Assembly (NCBI GenBank): GCA_021823875.1
Contig: JAKAMD010000037.1
Span: 1-15,611 of the forward strand
From: Pseudomonadota bacterium
Lineage (GTDB): Bacteria > Pseudomonadota > Alphaproteobacteria > Rhizobiales > Xanthobacteraceae
Direction: 5' to 3'
DNA: 15,611 bases
Shown here in pieces: positions 6,204 to 13,292 of this stretch (position 1 is its first letter; each line of letters starts with the position of its first letter). The translations under genes and the position numbers were made by a program. Below the pieces are notes generated by a model that saw only the letters and a list, made by a program, of their open reading frames with translations, did no database searches and was not told where the DNA came from.

Positions 6204-7244
6204 TTACGGCTGCCAGGCTTCTTCTTTCGGCGCCGGTTCTTCCTCGGTGGCTGCACGCGCCGGGCCGATCACTTTGACGAGCGCGCGTAAGACCTCCTGC
6301 ACGCCCTGACCCGAGGCCGATGACAAGACCAGCGGCGTCTTCTTGCAGGCCTTCTTCAGCTTCGCCGTTTGCGTCTTGATGGCTTCCGGCATCATGGCGT
6401 CGGCCTTGGTCAGCGCCACGATTTCCGGTTTGTCGGTGAGGCCCTGGCCGTAGGCTTCCAGCTCGCCGCGCACGGTCTTGTAATCGCGGCCGGCGTCATC
6501 GCTGGTGCCGTCGACCAGATGCAGCAAGACACGGCAGCGTTCGGTGTGGCCGAGGAAGCGGTCGCCGAGGCCGACACCTTCATGTGCGCCTTCGATCAGG
6601 CCGGGCAGATCGGCCAGCACGAATTCGCGCTCGTCCACGCGCACCACGCCGAGCTGCGGATGCAGCGTGGTGAAGGGATAGTCGGCGATCTTCGGTTTGG
6701 CCGCGGTGACCACCGAGAGGAAGGTGGATTTGCCGGCATTGGGCAGACCGACCAGGCCGGCATCGGCGATCAGCTTCAAGCGCAGACGGATGGTGAGCTC
6801 CTCGCCGGGCTGGCCGGGATTGGCGTGGCGCGGCGCGCGGTTGGTCGACGACTTGAAATAGGCATTGCCGAAGCCGCCATTGCCGCCCTTGGCGATGGTG
6901 ACACGCTGGCCCACTTCGGTGAGATCGGCGAGCAGGGTTTCGCCGTCTTCCTCATAGACCTGGGTGCCGACCGGCACCTTCATCACCTTGTCCTTGCCGT
7001 TGGCGCCGTGGCGGTCCTTGCCCATGCCGTTGCCGCCGCGCTCGGCCTTGAAGTGCTGCTGGTAGCGGTAATCGATCAGCGTGTTGAGGCCATTGACCGC
7101 CTCCACAATGACGTCGCCGCCCTTGCCGCCGTCGCCGCCATTGGGCCCGCCGAATTCGATGAACTTCTCGCGCCGGAACGACACGCAGCCGTTCCCGCCC
7201 GCGCCGGACTGGATGTAGACCTTGGCTTCGTCGAGGAATTTCAT
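6204..7244 (-). CDS. obgE: GTPase ObgE/CgtA
   Basis: ObgE is an essential GTPase that associates with the 50S subunit and takes part in ribosome assembly, stress signalling and chromosome partition. The 346-aa protein has the glycine-rich Obg fold (about residues 1-158, with FGGPNGGDGGKGG). The G domain follows: G1 GLPNAGKS (166-173), switch I FTT (191-193), G3 DLPG (212-215), G4 TKAD (279-282) and G5 SSA (308-310). A short acidic tail rich in Glu and Pro ends it. The ATG at 7242-7244 opens the conserved MKFLDEAKVYI, so the start is secure despite a weak ribosome site. The rhodanese-like gene stops 48 bp upstream and frmA lies downstream. In related genomes proB normally follows directly. Confidence 0.97.
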   Translation of the reverse strand: MKFLDEAKVYIQSGAGGNGCVSFRREKFIEFGGPNGGDGGKGGDVIVEAVNGLNTLIDYRYQQHFKAERGGNGMGKDRHGANGKDKVMKVPVGTQVYEEDGETLLADLTEVGQRVTIAKGGNGGFGNAYFKSSTNRAPRHANPGQPGEELTIRLRLKLIADAGLVGLPNAGKSTFLSVVTAAKPKIADYPFTTLHPQLGVVRVDEREFVLADLPGLIEGAHEGVGLGDRFLGHTERCRVLLHLVDGTSDDAGRDYKTVRGELEAYGQGLTDKPEIVALTKADAMMPEAIKTQTAKLKKACKKTPLVLSSASGQGVQEVLRALVKVIGPARAATEEEPAPKEEAWQP

Positions 7245-7292
7245 GGGGTCGATATAGTCTATCGAAGCCCGTCCCGCACCCTCTCCTTGAGG

Positions 7293-8882
7293 TCACCGCC
7301 TCGGCAGGAAACGGGTCGTGCCGTCTTGCTTAATGCGCTCCAGCAGGTCGACCTCCCAGGACAGATATTCGTTCATGGCGCCTTCCTGGGCGCCCGGTCG
7401 TTCATAAGGCTTGAGCCAGGCATCGACCGGCTCGTCCGCCAGCCGCTCGCTGGTGGCAAGCGGAAAGCCGGCCGCCGCCCAGGCGGCGTTGCCGCCCTTG
7501 AGCCAATGCACCGGGCGGTCGGTCAGCGCCTGCGCTTCCGCCACGGCCAGGCTGGCCAGCAGGCCGTCCTCGCTGGTGAGGATCACCTCGCCGGTCGGCG
7601 CGATCTTGGCCAGCGCGCGGTCGAGCCGGGCGCGGATGGCGAACCAGGCGCCGGGAATATGCCCGCGCCGATAGGCCGGGCTGGACGACAGATCGATGAT
7701 ACTGACGTTGTCGATGGCGAGGGTGGTCGAAGGATCGACCGCGCGGTCGGTTGCCGGCGTGCCGAGCAGGGCGGTTGCCGGCTCGCCGGTCTCTTGCTCG
7801 GATCCTCGGCCAGCTTCCAGCAGCACGTAAACGTCGCGCCAGCCCATCTGCTTGAGCCAGGATGCGGTCATCAGCGCGCGCGCTTCTTTGTCGTCGCTGA
7901 GCACGATGCGGGCGCCCAGCACGCCGGCGTAAAGGTCGGTCGCCTGCACCAGTTGACCGCCGGGCGCCGACAGCGCGCCGGGGAAATGACCGCGCGCGTA
8001 TTCCCCCGGATCGCGCACGTCGAACAGGTAAGTCGTGCGTGTTGCGTCGGCGCGCCAGCGTTCGAGCGTGGCGCAATCGATGCGAGTGACGCCGAATTTG
8101 TCCGCCACGCGCTGCGCGGCGGTGCGCGCCCACGCGAGCCCGCTCTCCGAAACGTCGGGCGCACGCACCGCCTTGCCGCGATCGCAAACAAGGCCGGCGA
8201 GGTGCCAGCCCATGGTGCCGTTGCGCAGCGCCACCACCTTGTTGGGCACGCCGGCATTGATCAGCGACTGCGCTCCGATGATGCTGCGGGTGCGGCCGGC
8301 GCAATTGACCACGATCGTGGTGGCGGGCGCGGGCACGATGTCGCGCACGCGTAGCACCAGTTCGGCGCCCGGCACATTGATGCCGGTCGGGATCGAGATG
8401 TTGGTGTATTCGCCGAACGGCCGGCTATCGAGCACCTTGAGATCGGCACCGCTCCGCATCAGCGCATCGAGCTCGCGCGCGCTGATGCTGGGGGTGCCGC
8501 TGTCATGCTCGACGAATTCGCCGAAGGCCTTGCTCGGCACATGCATGCCGGAGAACAGGACAAAGCCCGCCTTCTCCCAGCCGGCGACACCGTCGTCGAG
8601 AAAGCCAAGGTCGCTGTAACCGGCGCGCGCCAGGATCGTGGCGGCGCGTTCCGCCAGGCCATCATTGTCATCGATGAGGACAATGCGCGTCGTCTTGCGC
8701 GGCACCAGCCGCGCGAAGCGCAATTCGAGCCGGCTGAGCGGTACGTTGCGTGCCCACAAGAGATGACTGCGCGAGAAAATCAGTTCCTCGCGCAGGTCGA
8801 TCAGCGCGAGCTCGCCGCCGTCGCCGAGCATGGCTTTGACGGCGGCGGGCGTGAGGGGATGAAGAGAATCGGAATTTGACAT
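7293..8882 (-). CDS. Four-domain rhodanese-like protein, one domain with catalytic cysteine
   Basis: The 529-aa product has four tandem rhodanese-like units, roughly residues 10-110, 130-232, 265-360 and 390-478. Only the second has an active-site loop with cysteine, C194 in NCAGRTRS, suited to persulfide transfer. At the corresponding places the first has IDDND, the third LSDDKEA and the fourth LTSEDG, all without Cys, so these are probably structural or binding domains. The recurring (G)W-x-x-AG-x ends of domains and the DVRDPGEYARGHFPGA entry segment of domain 3 are typical. No signal peptide, so cytosolic. The ATG at 8880-8882 is the first sensible start, without a strong Shine-Dalgarno. 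It stands between the GNAT gene and obgE, where related genomes usually have nothing. Substrate unknown; sulfur transfer in thiosulfate or cysteine catabolism is a guess. Confidence 0.87.
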   Translation of the reverse strand: MSNSDSLHPLTPAAVKAMLGDGGELALIDLREELIFSRSHLLWARNVPLSRLELRFARLVPRKTTRIVLIDDNDGLAERAATILARAGYSDLGFLDDGVAGWEKAGFVLFSGMHVPSKAFGEFVEHDSGTPSISARELDALMRSGADLKVLDSRPFGEYTNISIPTGINVPGAELVLRVRDIVPAPATTIVVNCAGRTRSIIGAQSLINAGVPNKVVALRNGTMGWHLAGLVCDRGKAVRAPDVSESGLAWARTAAQRVADKFGVTRIDCATLERWRADATRTTYLFDVRDPGEYARGHFPGALSAPGGQLVQATDLYAGVLGARIVLSDDKEARALMTASWLKQMGWRDVYVLLEAGRGSEQETGEPATALLGTPATDRAVDPSTTLAIDNVSIIDLSSSPAYRRGHIPGAWFAIRARLDRALAKIAPTGEVILTSEDGLLASLAVAEAQALTDRPVHWLKGGNAAWAAAGFPLATSERLADEPVDAWLKPYERPGAQEGAMNEYLSWEVDLLERIKQDGTTRFLPRR

Positions 8883-8942
8883 GGCCGGCCGCGAGTCTTG
8901 CGCAAGATGCGGCCAAGCGCCAGCGGTGGTCGGCTTTTCCGT

Positions 8943-8968
8943 CCCTCTCCCCGTTAGCGGGGAGAGGG
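8943..8968. repeat. Perfect 11-bp inverted repeat (CCCTCTCCCCG hairpin)
   Basis: CCCTCTCCCCG (8943-8953) and CGGGGAGAGGG (8958-8968) form a perfect stem with a TTAG loop in the 95-bp gap between the GNAT gene and the rhodanese-like gene. Flanking CTTTTCC/GGAAAAAG partly extends it. This sequence type is a common dispersed intergenic palindrome in Alphaproteobacteria. In the minus-strand message it would lie between the two genes; no U-tract follows it in that direction. Confidence 0.7.
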
Positions 8969-8977
8969 AAAAAGCGT

Positions 8978-9577
8978 TCACATCACCTTCTTCGAGCGGC
9001 TCCAGCCCTTCAATGCCGACCAGATGCCGCGCTCGAGCCGGAAGCGGTCGATCGGCGCCGAAGAATTGATGGCGCGAATGCGATAGAGGCCGACGCCGGT
9101 CCACTGGAAGCCGCACTTTTCCAGCACGCGGCGCGACGCGGGATTGGTGACGCGCGCACCGGCCTGCAGCGCCTCGTGCCCGAGATCGGTGAAGGCATAG
9201 TCGATCAGCGCGTGCAGCGCCTCGGTGGCGTAGCCCTTGCCCCAATAGGGCGCACCCAGCCAGTAGCCGAGCTCCGGCTGGTCGGCGAGCATGGTGATGC
9301 CGCAGGCGCCGATGATGGTCCCGTCGCGTAGCGTGATCAGGAAAATGACCTCGCCGATATTGTTGTTGGCCGCCGTAATGAAACTCTCGGCATCCGCCAT
9401 CTTGTACGGATGCGGAATGCGCGCAGTGTTCTCGGCAATGCGACGGTCGTTGGCGAGCATCGCTACCGTTTTAGCGTCCTCAAGGCACGGCGCGCGCAGG
9501 CTGAGCCGCTTGGTCTCGAGGACGGGGATACTGCCCTCGCGTAACGGCGCTCTCGGGAATTCTTCCAGCAGGGTCAT
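8978..9577 (-). CDS. GNAT-family N-acetyltransferase, RimJ/RimL type
   Basis: The 199-aa protein looks like a GCN5-related acetyltransferase using acetyl-CoA. ETKRLSLRAP at 21-30 is the usual entry of the RimJ/RimL group. ELGYWLGAPYWGKGYATEA at 102-120 covers beta4 and the pyrophosphate-binding motif A (Q/R-x-x-G-x-G/A region, here WGKGYA). NPASRRVLEKCGF at 145-157 is motif B. The ATG at 9575-9577 is chosen over an upstream TTG because AAGGAG sits 8 nt before it. A GNAT gene between rpmA and obgE is part of the conserved alphaproteobacterial cluster, which hints at acetylation of a ribosomal protein, but the substrate cannot be read from sequence. Confidence 0.9.
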   Translation of the reverse strand: MTLLEEFPRAPLREGSIPVLETKRLSLRAPCLEDAKTVAMLANDRRIAENTARIPHPYKMADAESFITAANNNIGEVIFLITLRDGTIIGACGITMLADQPELGYWLGAPYWGKGYATEALHALIDYAFTDLGHEALQAGARVTNPASRRVLEKCGFQWTGVGLYRIRAINSSAPIDRFRLERGIWSALKGWSRSKKVM

Positions 9578-9620
9578 GACACGGGCTCCTTGGTTTCCGC
9601 GCAAAGCGCTTCAAAAGCGA

Positions 9621-9652
9621 AGAGGGGGAGCCGGTCATCCGTCTCCCCCTCT
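9621..9652. repeat. Inverted repeat between rpmA and the GNAT gene
   Basis: AGAGGGGGAG (9621-9630) and CTCCCCCTCT (9643-9652) are a perfect 10-bp stem with a 12-nt loop. The loop sequence CCGGTCAT (9631-9638) can alternatively pair with ATGACCGG at 9685-9692, so two mutually exclusive folds are possible in the 140-nt gap after rpmA. No U-tract makes a standard terminator. Confidence 0.55.
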
Positions 9653-9717
9653 CAGAGCCCTACGAGCCCCGCCGGTTTGACTGAATGACCGGCGGACCTC
9701 GATTTATGTCCACCGTC

Positions 9718-9990
9718 TTACTCGGCCGCTGCCTCCGTCATCGGAACTACCGATACGAATTTGCGGCCTTTGGTTTTGGTAGCGAACTGAACCTTTCCAT
9801 CGACGAGCGCGAACAGGGTGTGATCCTTGCCACAACCGACATTACGGCCGGGATGCCATTTGGTTCCGCGCTGGCGCGCGAGGATGTTGCCGGCGAGCAC
9901 GATCTCGCCGCCATAGGTCTTCACGCCGAGGCGCCGGCCCGCTGAATCGCGGCCGTTACGCGAAGATCCGCCTGCTTTTTTGTGCGCCAT
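9718..9990 (-). CDS. rpmA: 50S ribosomal protein L27
   Basis: L27 lies at the peptidyl transferase centre of the 50S subunit, with its N-terminus reaching the P-site tRNA. The 90-aa protein begins directly with AHKKAGGSS, without the cleavable leader seen in Firmicutes. It contains the family core RQRGTKWHPGRNVGCGKDHTLFAL (residues 40-63), where the common consensus has GxNVGxGKDHTLFAL. A GAGAG ribosome site precedes the ATG at 9988-9990. rplU ends 55 nt upstream on the same strand, the universal rplU-rpmA pair, and a short hairpin lies in that gap. Confidence 0.97.
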   Translation of the reverse strand: MAHKKAGGSSRNGRDSAGRRLGVKTYGGEIVLAGNILARQRGTKWHPGRNVGCGKDHTLFALVDGKVQFATKTKGRKFVSVVPMTEAAAE

Positions 9991-10025
9991 AGTTGTCTCT
10001 CGAATTCGTCTCTAGTGTTTACACC

Positions 10026-10042
10026 GATTCCGTGACGGAATC
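10026..10042 (-). other. Intercistronic hairpin between rplU and rpmA
   Basis: GATTCCG and CGGAATC form a perfect 7-bp stem with a 3-nt loop, starting three bases after the rplU stop codon. There is no U-tract, so it is more likely a processing or stability element in the rplU-rpmA message than a terminator. Confidence 0.5.
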
Positions 10043-10045
10043 ATC

Positions 10046-10522
10046 TCACTTCTTCTTGCCTTTTGTGGCAGCCGCCTTGGCCCGCGGTTTGGCCGGCTTT
10101 TTCGCCGGTTTCTCCTCCGCCGCGCCCGCTTCGGCCGCTTCCGCCGAGGCTTCCACCTTCGGCTTGGCTGCGCGCTGGGGCCGCGCCGGCGGGGTCGCCG
10201 AGGGCTTCGCCCCGTCGGTGAGGATCTCGGTGATGCGGATCACCGAGAACTCGTGACGGGAACCGCGCTTGCGGCGCGAATTCTTGCGCCGGCGCTTCTT
10301 GAAGGCGATCACCTTGTCGCCGCGCTCGTGCTGCAGCAGCTCGCCGGCCACCATGGCACCGGCCACGGTCGGCGTGCCGACCGTCGACGTCTCGCCGCCG
10401 AGTATCAGCACCTCGCCAAATTCAACCACTTGGCCGGGCTCACCGGCCATCCGGTCGACCCGGATCACGTCTTCGGCGGCCACCCGATACTGTTTGCCGC
10501 CGGCTTTGATGACTGCGAACAT
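10046..10522 (-). CDS. rplU: 50S ribosomal protein L21 with Ala/Lys-rich C-terminal tail
   Basis: L21 is a 23S rRNA-binding protein of the large subunit. The first ~102 residues are the L21 domain: MFAVIKAGGKQYRV at the start, then the basic block FKKRRRKNSRRKRGSR (about residues 71-86) and the closing ITEIL. The remaining ~55 residues are a low-complexity extension rich in Ala, Lys, Pro and Glu that ends KGKKK. Such tails are common in Rhizobiales and make the protein 158 aa against about 103 in E. coli. The ATG at 10520-10522 is chosen over an upstream GTG because the protein family begins with MFAVI and GAGGA lies 8 nt before. It is first in the rplU-rpmA operon, behind a promoter and a structured leader. 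Confidence 0.97.
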   Translation of the reverse strand: MFAVIKAGGKQYRVAAEDVIRVDRMAGEPGQVVEFGEVLILGGETSTVGTPTVAGAMVAGELLQHERGDKVIAFKKRRRKNSRRKRGSRHEFSVIRITEILTDGAKPSATPPARPQRAAKPKVEASAEAAEAGAAEEKPAKKPAKPRAKAAATKGKKK

Positions 10523-10603
10523 CTTTCTCGTCCTCGTGTTCGACACCCGGCGCTCGGAACAGGTCCGGACCGGCTTCTTTCAGTCGGTTTGTTGTGTGTT
10601 TGT

Positions 10604-10650
10604 AAGGGCTTAAACGCCCTTTCAAAAACATGCGGGCCGTAAGGCCCGCA
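10604..10650 (-). promoter_or_regulatory. Two-hairpin 5' leader of the rplU-rpmA operon
   Basis: On the minus strand, starting about 5 nt after the predicted transcription start, TGCGGGCC-TTAC-GGCCCGCA (10631-10650) forms a perfect 8-bp stem followed by TGTTTTTG, which resembles an intrinsic terminator. AAGGGC-GTTTAA-GCCCTT (10604-10621) follows. About 80 nt then lead to the ATG at 10522. A leader of about 130 nt with tandem stems suits control by a ribosomal protein or stabilisation of the 5' end. Which protein binds, if any, cannot be seen. Confidence 0.55.
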
Positions 10651-10661
10651 CTTTCGGCCTT

Positions 10662-10690
10662 CATATGCGGGCAATGGGCCGTTCTGTCAA
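10662..10690 (-). promoter_or_regulatory. Sigma-70-type promoter of rplU-rpmA
   Basis: On the minus strand a perfect TTGACA -35 box (10685-10690) is separated by 17 bp from a -10 box CATATG (10662-10667). Expected start is near 10655. It is the best housekeeping promoter in the window and fits strong ribosomal protein expression independent of the response regulator gene upstream. Confidence 0.7.
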
Positions 10691-10764
10691 GGAAACCGGC
10701 CTATTCGGCCCTTCCGGCGACCGGACGGGCGGTCTTGGAGGCGGCCGCGCGGCCCCGGTTCCCG

Positions 10765-11523
10765 CTAGGACTCGGTCCGCATCGGCGCCGTGGGCGCGGC
10801 CGCCGCACCAGTCCAGCTGCCGTTTTCCCCCTCCGGCTGCGCCAGCCGGTAGCCGACACCGAGTTCGGTCACCAGGATGCGCGGGCTATCGGGGTGCGGC
10901 TCGATCTTCTGCCGCAGCTTGCGCACGAAGATGCGCAGATAGTGCGTGTCGTGGACGTGGATCGAGCCCCACACTTCCTTCAACAAATGCTGATGCGTGA
11001 CCACGTTGCCGGCATGCTGGGCGAGCACCTGCAAGAGCCGGTATTCCTTCGGAGTCAGCGCCAGCCGCTTGTCGTTGAGCAGCACGGCGCGGGCGGCGAG
11101 ATCGATGGTCAACGGGCCGACCTTGACCAAGGGCTCGCCGCTGACCGCACGGATTTGTCGCCGCAGCACCACCCGCACGCGCGCCAGCAGCTCGGCCATG
11201 CCGAACGGCTTGACTACATAGTCGTCGGCGCCGAGTTCGAGCAGGCGCACCTTCTGGGCCTCGGCGGCGCGCACCGAGAGCACGATGATCGGCACGCTCG
11301 ACCAGGAACGGATGCGCTCGACCACTTCGGCGCCGTCCATGTCGGGGAGGCCGAGATCGACGATCACCAGATCGATTGGCCTTAGCGTCGCCGCGCGGAT
11401 CGCCTCCGCGCCGGTGCCGGCCTCATAGACCGTGAAACCGTTGAGCTCAAAGCCGGTGCGCAAGAAGCGCCGGATTTGAATCTCGTCATCGACCACGAGC
11501 ACGCTTGAAGAATGCTCACTCAT
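10765..11523 (-). CDS. kdpE: KdpE-type response regulator (OmpR/PhoB family)
   Basis: The 252-aa protein has a receiver domain with acidic pocket D12-D13, phospho-acceptor D56 (VIVDLGLPDMDG) and conserved K105 (VVKPFG). An OmpR/PhoB winged helix follows (about residues 130-232; LTPKEYRLLQVL, and THYLRIFVRKLRQKIE for the recognition helix). FLRTGFELNGFTVYEA, WSSVPIIVLS and the LGLPDMDG segment are closest in my memory to KdpE. A 20-residue Ala/Pro tail follows. Its ATG overlaps the kinase stop by 8 nt, so the two are cotranslated. The kdpFABC potassium pump genes are not next to it, so the regulated promoter may not be kdp. No intrinsic terminator follows; rplU has its own promoter about 75 bp after the stop. 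Confidence 0.9.
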   Translation of the reverse strand: MSEHSSSVLVVDDEIQIRRFLRTGFELNGFTVYEAGTGAEAIRAATLRPIDLVIVDLGLPDMDGAEVVERIRSWSSVPIIVLSVRAAEAQKVRLLELGADDYVVKPFGMAELLARVRVVLRRQIRAVSGEPLVKVGPLTIDLAARAVLLNDKRLALTPKEYRLLQVLAQHAGNVVTHQHLLKEVWGSIHVHDTHYLRIFVRKLRQKIEPHPDSPRILVTELGVGYRLAQPEGENGSWTGAAAAPTAPMRTES

Positions 11524-13072
11524 CTTCGTCGCCCTCTAACTGCGGGACGGCGGCCTGCGTCACCGGAATTTCGATTGTCACCGTGGTGCCCTGGTCGGGA
11601 CCGGTGCTGGTGGCGTTGATACTGCCGCCATTAGCCGCGATAAATGCGTTCGCGATCCACAGGCCGAGGCCTGAACCGCTGCTCTGCGCGGCGTGACGTT
11701 CGCCGCGTACGAAACGATCCCACATCTGCGCGCGTTCGGCCTGGGTAAGACCGCTGCCTTCGTCCTTGACGCTGATGGCCAGGACGCCGTCATGCGCCTG
11801 CGCCGACAGCGCGACGCGCGAGCCGGGGGAAGAATATTTGACCGCGTTGTCGAAGACCTGCACCAATGCCTGCTGCACCAGCACAGGATCGACGTGCACC
11901 AACGGCAGGTCGCGTCCGATATCGATGGTGACCTGCCGATTGGCGAGCCGGCGACGGCAGCGATCGATCGCCGAATGGATGATATCGGCGGGCTCGGCCC
12001 ATTCGCTGCGCGGTTTGACGCCCTCGCTGCTGATGCGGCTGGCATCAAGCAGGTTCTGGATGTCGTTGTTGAGACGCTCGGCCTCGTTGTGCACGTCCTG
12101 CACCAGCGCCTTGAGCTTCTTCTCGTTCTGCAAGGCCGGTGCCGCATTCAGCACGGTGGCGGCGCCGATGATGGAGGCGAGCGGCGTGCGCAGCTCATGA
12201 CTGACCGAATCGATCAACGCTTCGCGCAATTGATCGGTCTGCGCCCGCATGCGCGCTTCGCTGATGGCGTGGGCGATGTCGAGCCGTTCGAGGGTGGCGG
12301 TAGCGGCCGCCAGCACGGCATCGACCCGCAGACGCAGTTCGTCAAATCCAACCTGCGTTTCGCGTCCGAGATCGATGGCGATCACGCCGAATTCCGAATT
12401 CTGCGGCGAGACCGCGCGGACCAGCCAGATCTCGCCGTTATCGGCGGTGACTTTGGCGCTCGCCGCCTCGTGCTTGCGGCCGGCTGCGACGTCGACCACC
12501 TGATCGAGCACCATCTGCGGCACCACCCCGCCGGTGCGCCGCGCGCCGGCGACATTGGAAGCTTCGCGCGCGCTGGCAAACAGGATCACCTTGCGCTGGA
12601 GGACGGTGGCGAAATGCTCTTCGATCGCCGAATGGATATCGGAGACGTCGAAGGCGCCCGTCAGCCGCCGCGAGAAGGCGTAGAGGTCGCGCAGGTCGAT
12701 TTCACGCTGGCGCGACTTTTCCAGCTGCTGGCGGAGGCGGGTGGCGAGTTGGCTGACCATCACCGCAACGGTGATGAACAGGAAAAGGTTGAGAACCTCG
12801 TGCGGGTTGGTGATGCGCAGGCTGTAGAGCGGCGGGTAGAAGAAGAAGGCGGACGCCAGAACGCCGCACACGGCGGCCACGATGGCCGGCAGGATGCCCC
12901 ACCGGGTGGCCGCGATCAGGACCGGCAAGATGTAGACCACGGAGCCGTGTTGCAGCCCGCTGAGCTCCATAATCGGAAACAAGATCGCGGTGACGACCGC
13001 CACGAGGCCGATCGTCATGGCGACGTGACCTAATTCCTGACGGACGCGATCGAATTTCGAAGCGCTGGGCAT
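11516..13072 (-). CDS. KdpD-like sensor histidine kinase lacking the N-terminal KdpD/Usp domains
   Basis: The 518-aa product begins with four membrane segments typical of DUF4118 of KdpD (about residues 17-37, 43-58, 60-80 and 93-112; FFFYPPLYSLRI). A GAF-like region follows (about 140-260), then HisKA with phospho-acceptor H292 (SHELRTP), and the ATPase domain with N409 (FDNAVKYS), G1 DEGSGL (437-442) and G2 GSGLGL (466-471). Full KdpD is about 890 aa and has a 5' KdpD domain and a Usp domain, both absent here. The ATG at 13070-13072 is used. The frame stays open upstream but would read antisense through the tRNA-Ser gene, so that extension is rejected. The start has no clear Shine-Dalgarno. 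It is coupled to the response regulator; the signal sensed is unknown. Confidence 0.88.
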   Translation of the reverse strand: MPSASKFDRVRQELGHVAMTIGLVAVVTAILFPIMELSGLQHGSVVYILPVLIAATRWGILPAIVAAVCGVLASAFFFYPPLYSLRITNPHEVLNLFLFITVAVMVSQLATRLRQQLEKSRQREIDLRDLYAFSRRLTGAFDVSDIHSAIEEHFATVLQRKVILFASAREASNVAGARRTGGVVPQMVLDQVVDVAAGRKHEAASAKVTADNGEIWLVRAVSPQNSEFGVIAIDLGRETQVGFDELRLRVDAVLAAATATLERLDIAHAISEARMRAQTDQLREALIDSVSHELRTPLASIIGAATVLNAAPALQNEKKLKALVQDVHNEAERLNNDIQNLLDASRISSEGVKPRSEWAEPADIIHSAIDRCRRRLANRQVTIDIGRDLPLVHVDPVLVQQALVQVFDNAVKYSSPGSRVALSAQAHDGVLAISVKDEGSGLTQAERAQMWDRFVRGERHAAQSSGSGLGLWIANAFIAANGGSINATSTGPDQGTTVTIEIPVTQAAVPQLEGDEDE

Positions 13073-13110
13073 TCGGTAGCCGGCCAGGCGGCGGTCCTTT
13101 TCGTGGGGCC

Positions 13111-13140
13111 AATATATGCCGTTCGACCCTTGTTTGTCTT
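13111..13140 (-). promoter_or_regulatory. Candidate promoter of the kinase/regulator pair
   Basis: On the minus strand AAGACA (13135-13140), an 18-bp spacer and TATATT (13111-13116) give a plausible promoter about 40 bp upstream of the kinase ATG. The -35 box matches 4 of 6 positions. It overlaps the tRNA promoter on the other strand. Confidence 0.4.
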
Positions 13141-13158
13141 GGCTCACTTGGTTACATA
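13130..13158 (+). promoter_or_regulatory. Candidate promoter of tRNA-Ser
   Basis: TTGTTT (13130-13135), a 17-bp spacer and TACATA (13153-13158) lie about 45 bp before the tRNA. A small GGGCTT-TCTC-AAGCCC hairpin is found in the leader between the promoter and the mature 5' end. The -35 box overlaps that of the divergent kinase promoter. Confidence 0.5.
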
Positions 13159-13202
13159 GCGCCCTTCCGATTGGGGCTTTCTCAAGCCCGATCCGGGCCC
13201 CT

Positions 13203-13292
13203 GGAGAGGTGGCAGAGCGGTTGAATGCACCGCACTCGAAATGCGGCATACGGGTAACCGTATCGGGGGTTCGAATCCCTCCCTCTCCGCCA
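13203..13292 (+). tRNA. tRNA-Ser (anticodon CGA, reads UCG)
   Basis: A complete 90-nt class II tRNA. The acceptor stem is GGAGAGG (13203-13209) with CCTCTCC (13282-13288), discriminator G and an encoded CCA (13290-13292). The anticodon stem CCGCA/TGCGG encloses the loop CTCGAAA, with CGA at 13237-13239. A long variable arm (TACGG-GTAA-CCGTA) identifies serine, and the TTCGAAT T-loop is standard. It stands alone, divergent from the kinase gene. Confidence 0.97.

Noticed and set aside
6029..6256. Extension of frmA to 6256
   Set aside because: It would read through the palindromic repeat (PGFRVRGLRPRPGMT-type peptide) and into the obgE gene. The ATG at 6028 has a strong Shine-Dalgarno and gives the family length.
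6369..8354. Very long open frame on the plus strand opposite obgE and the rhodanese-like gene
   Set aside because: Composition (His, Arg, Gly, Ala rich without motifs) is that of an antisense frame in high-G+C DNA. Both genes on the other strand have clear family motifs over the same interval.
11693..13033. Long plus-strand frame opposite the kinase, and similar ones opposite frmA (4826-6277) and copA (14115-15242)
   Set aside because: These mirror real genes codon for codon, contain no recognisable domain and lack ribosome sites.
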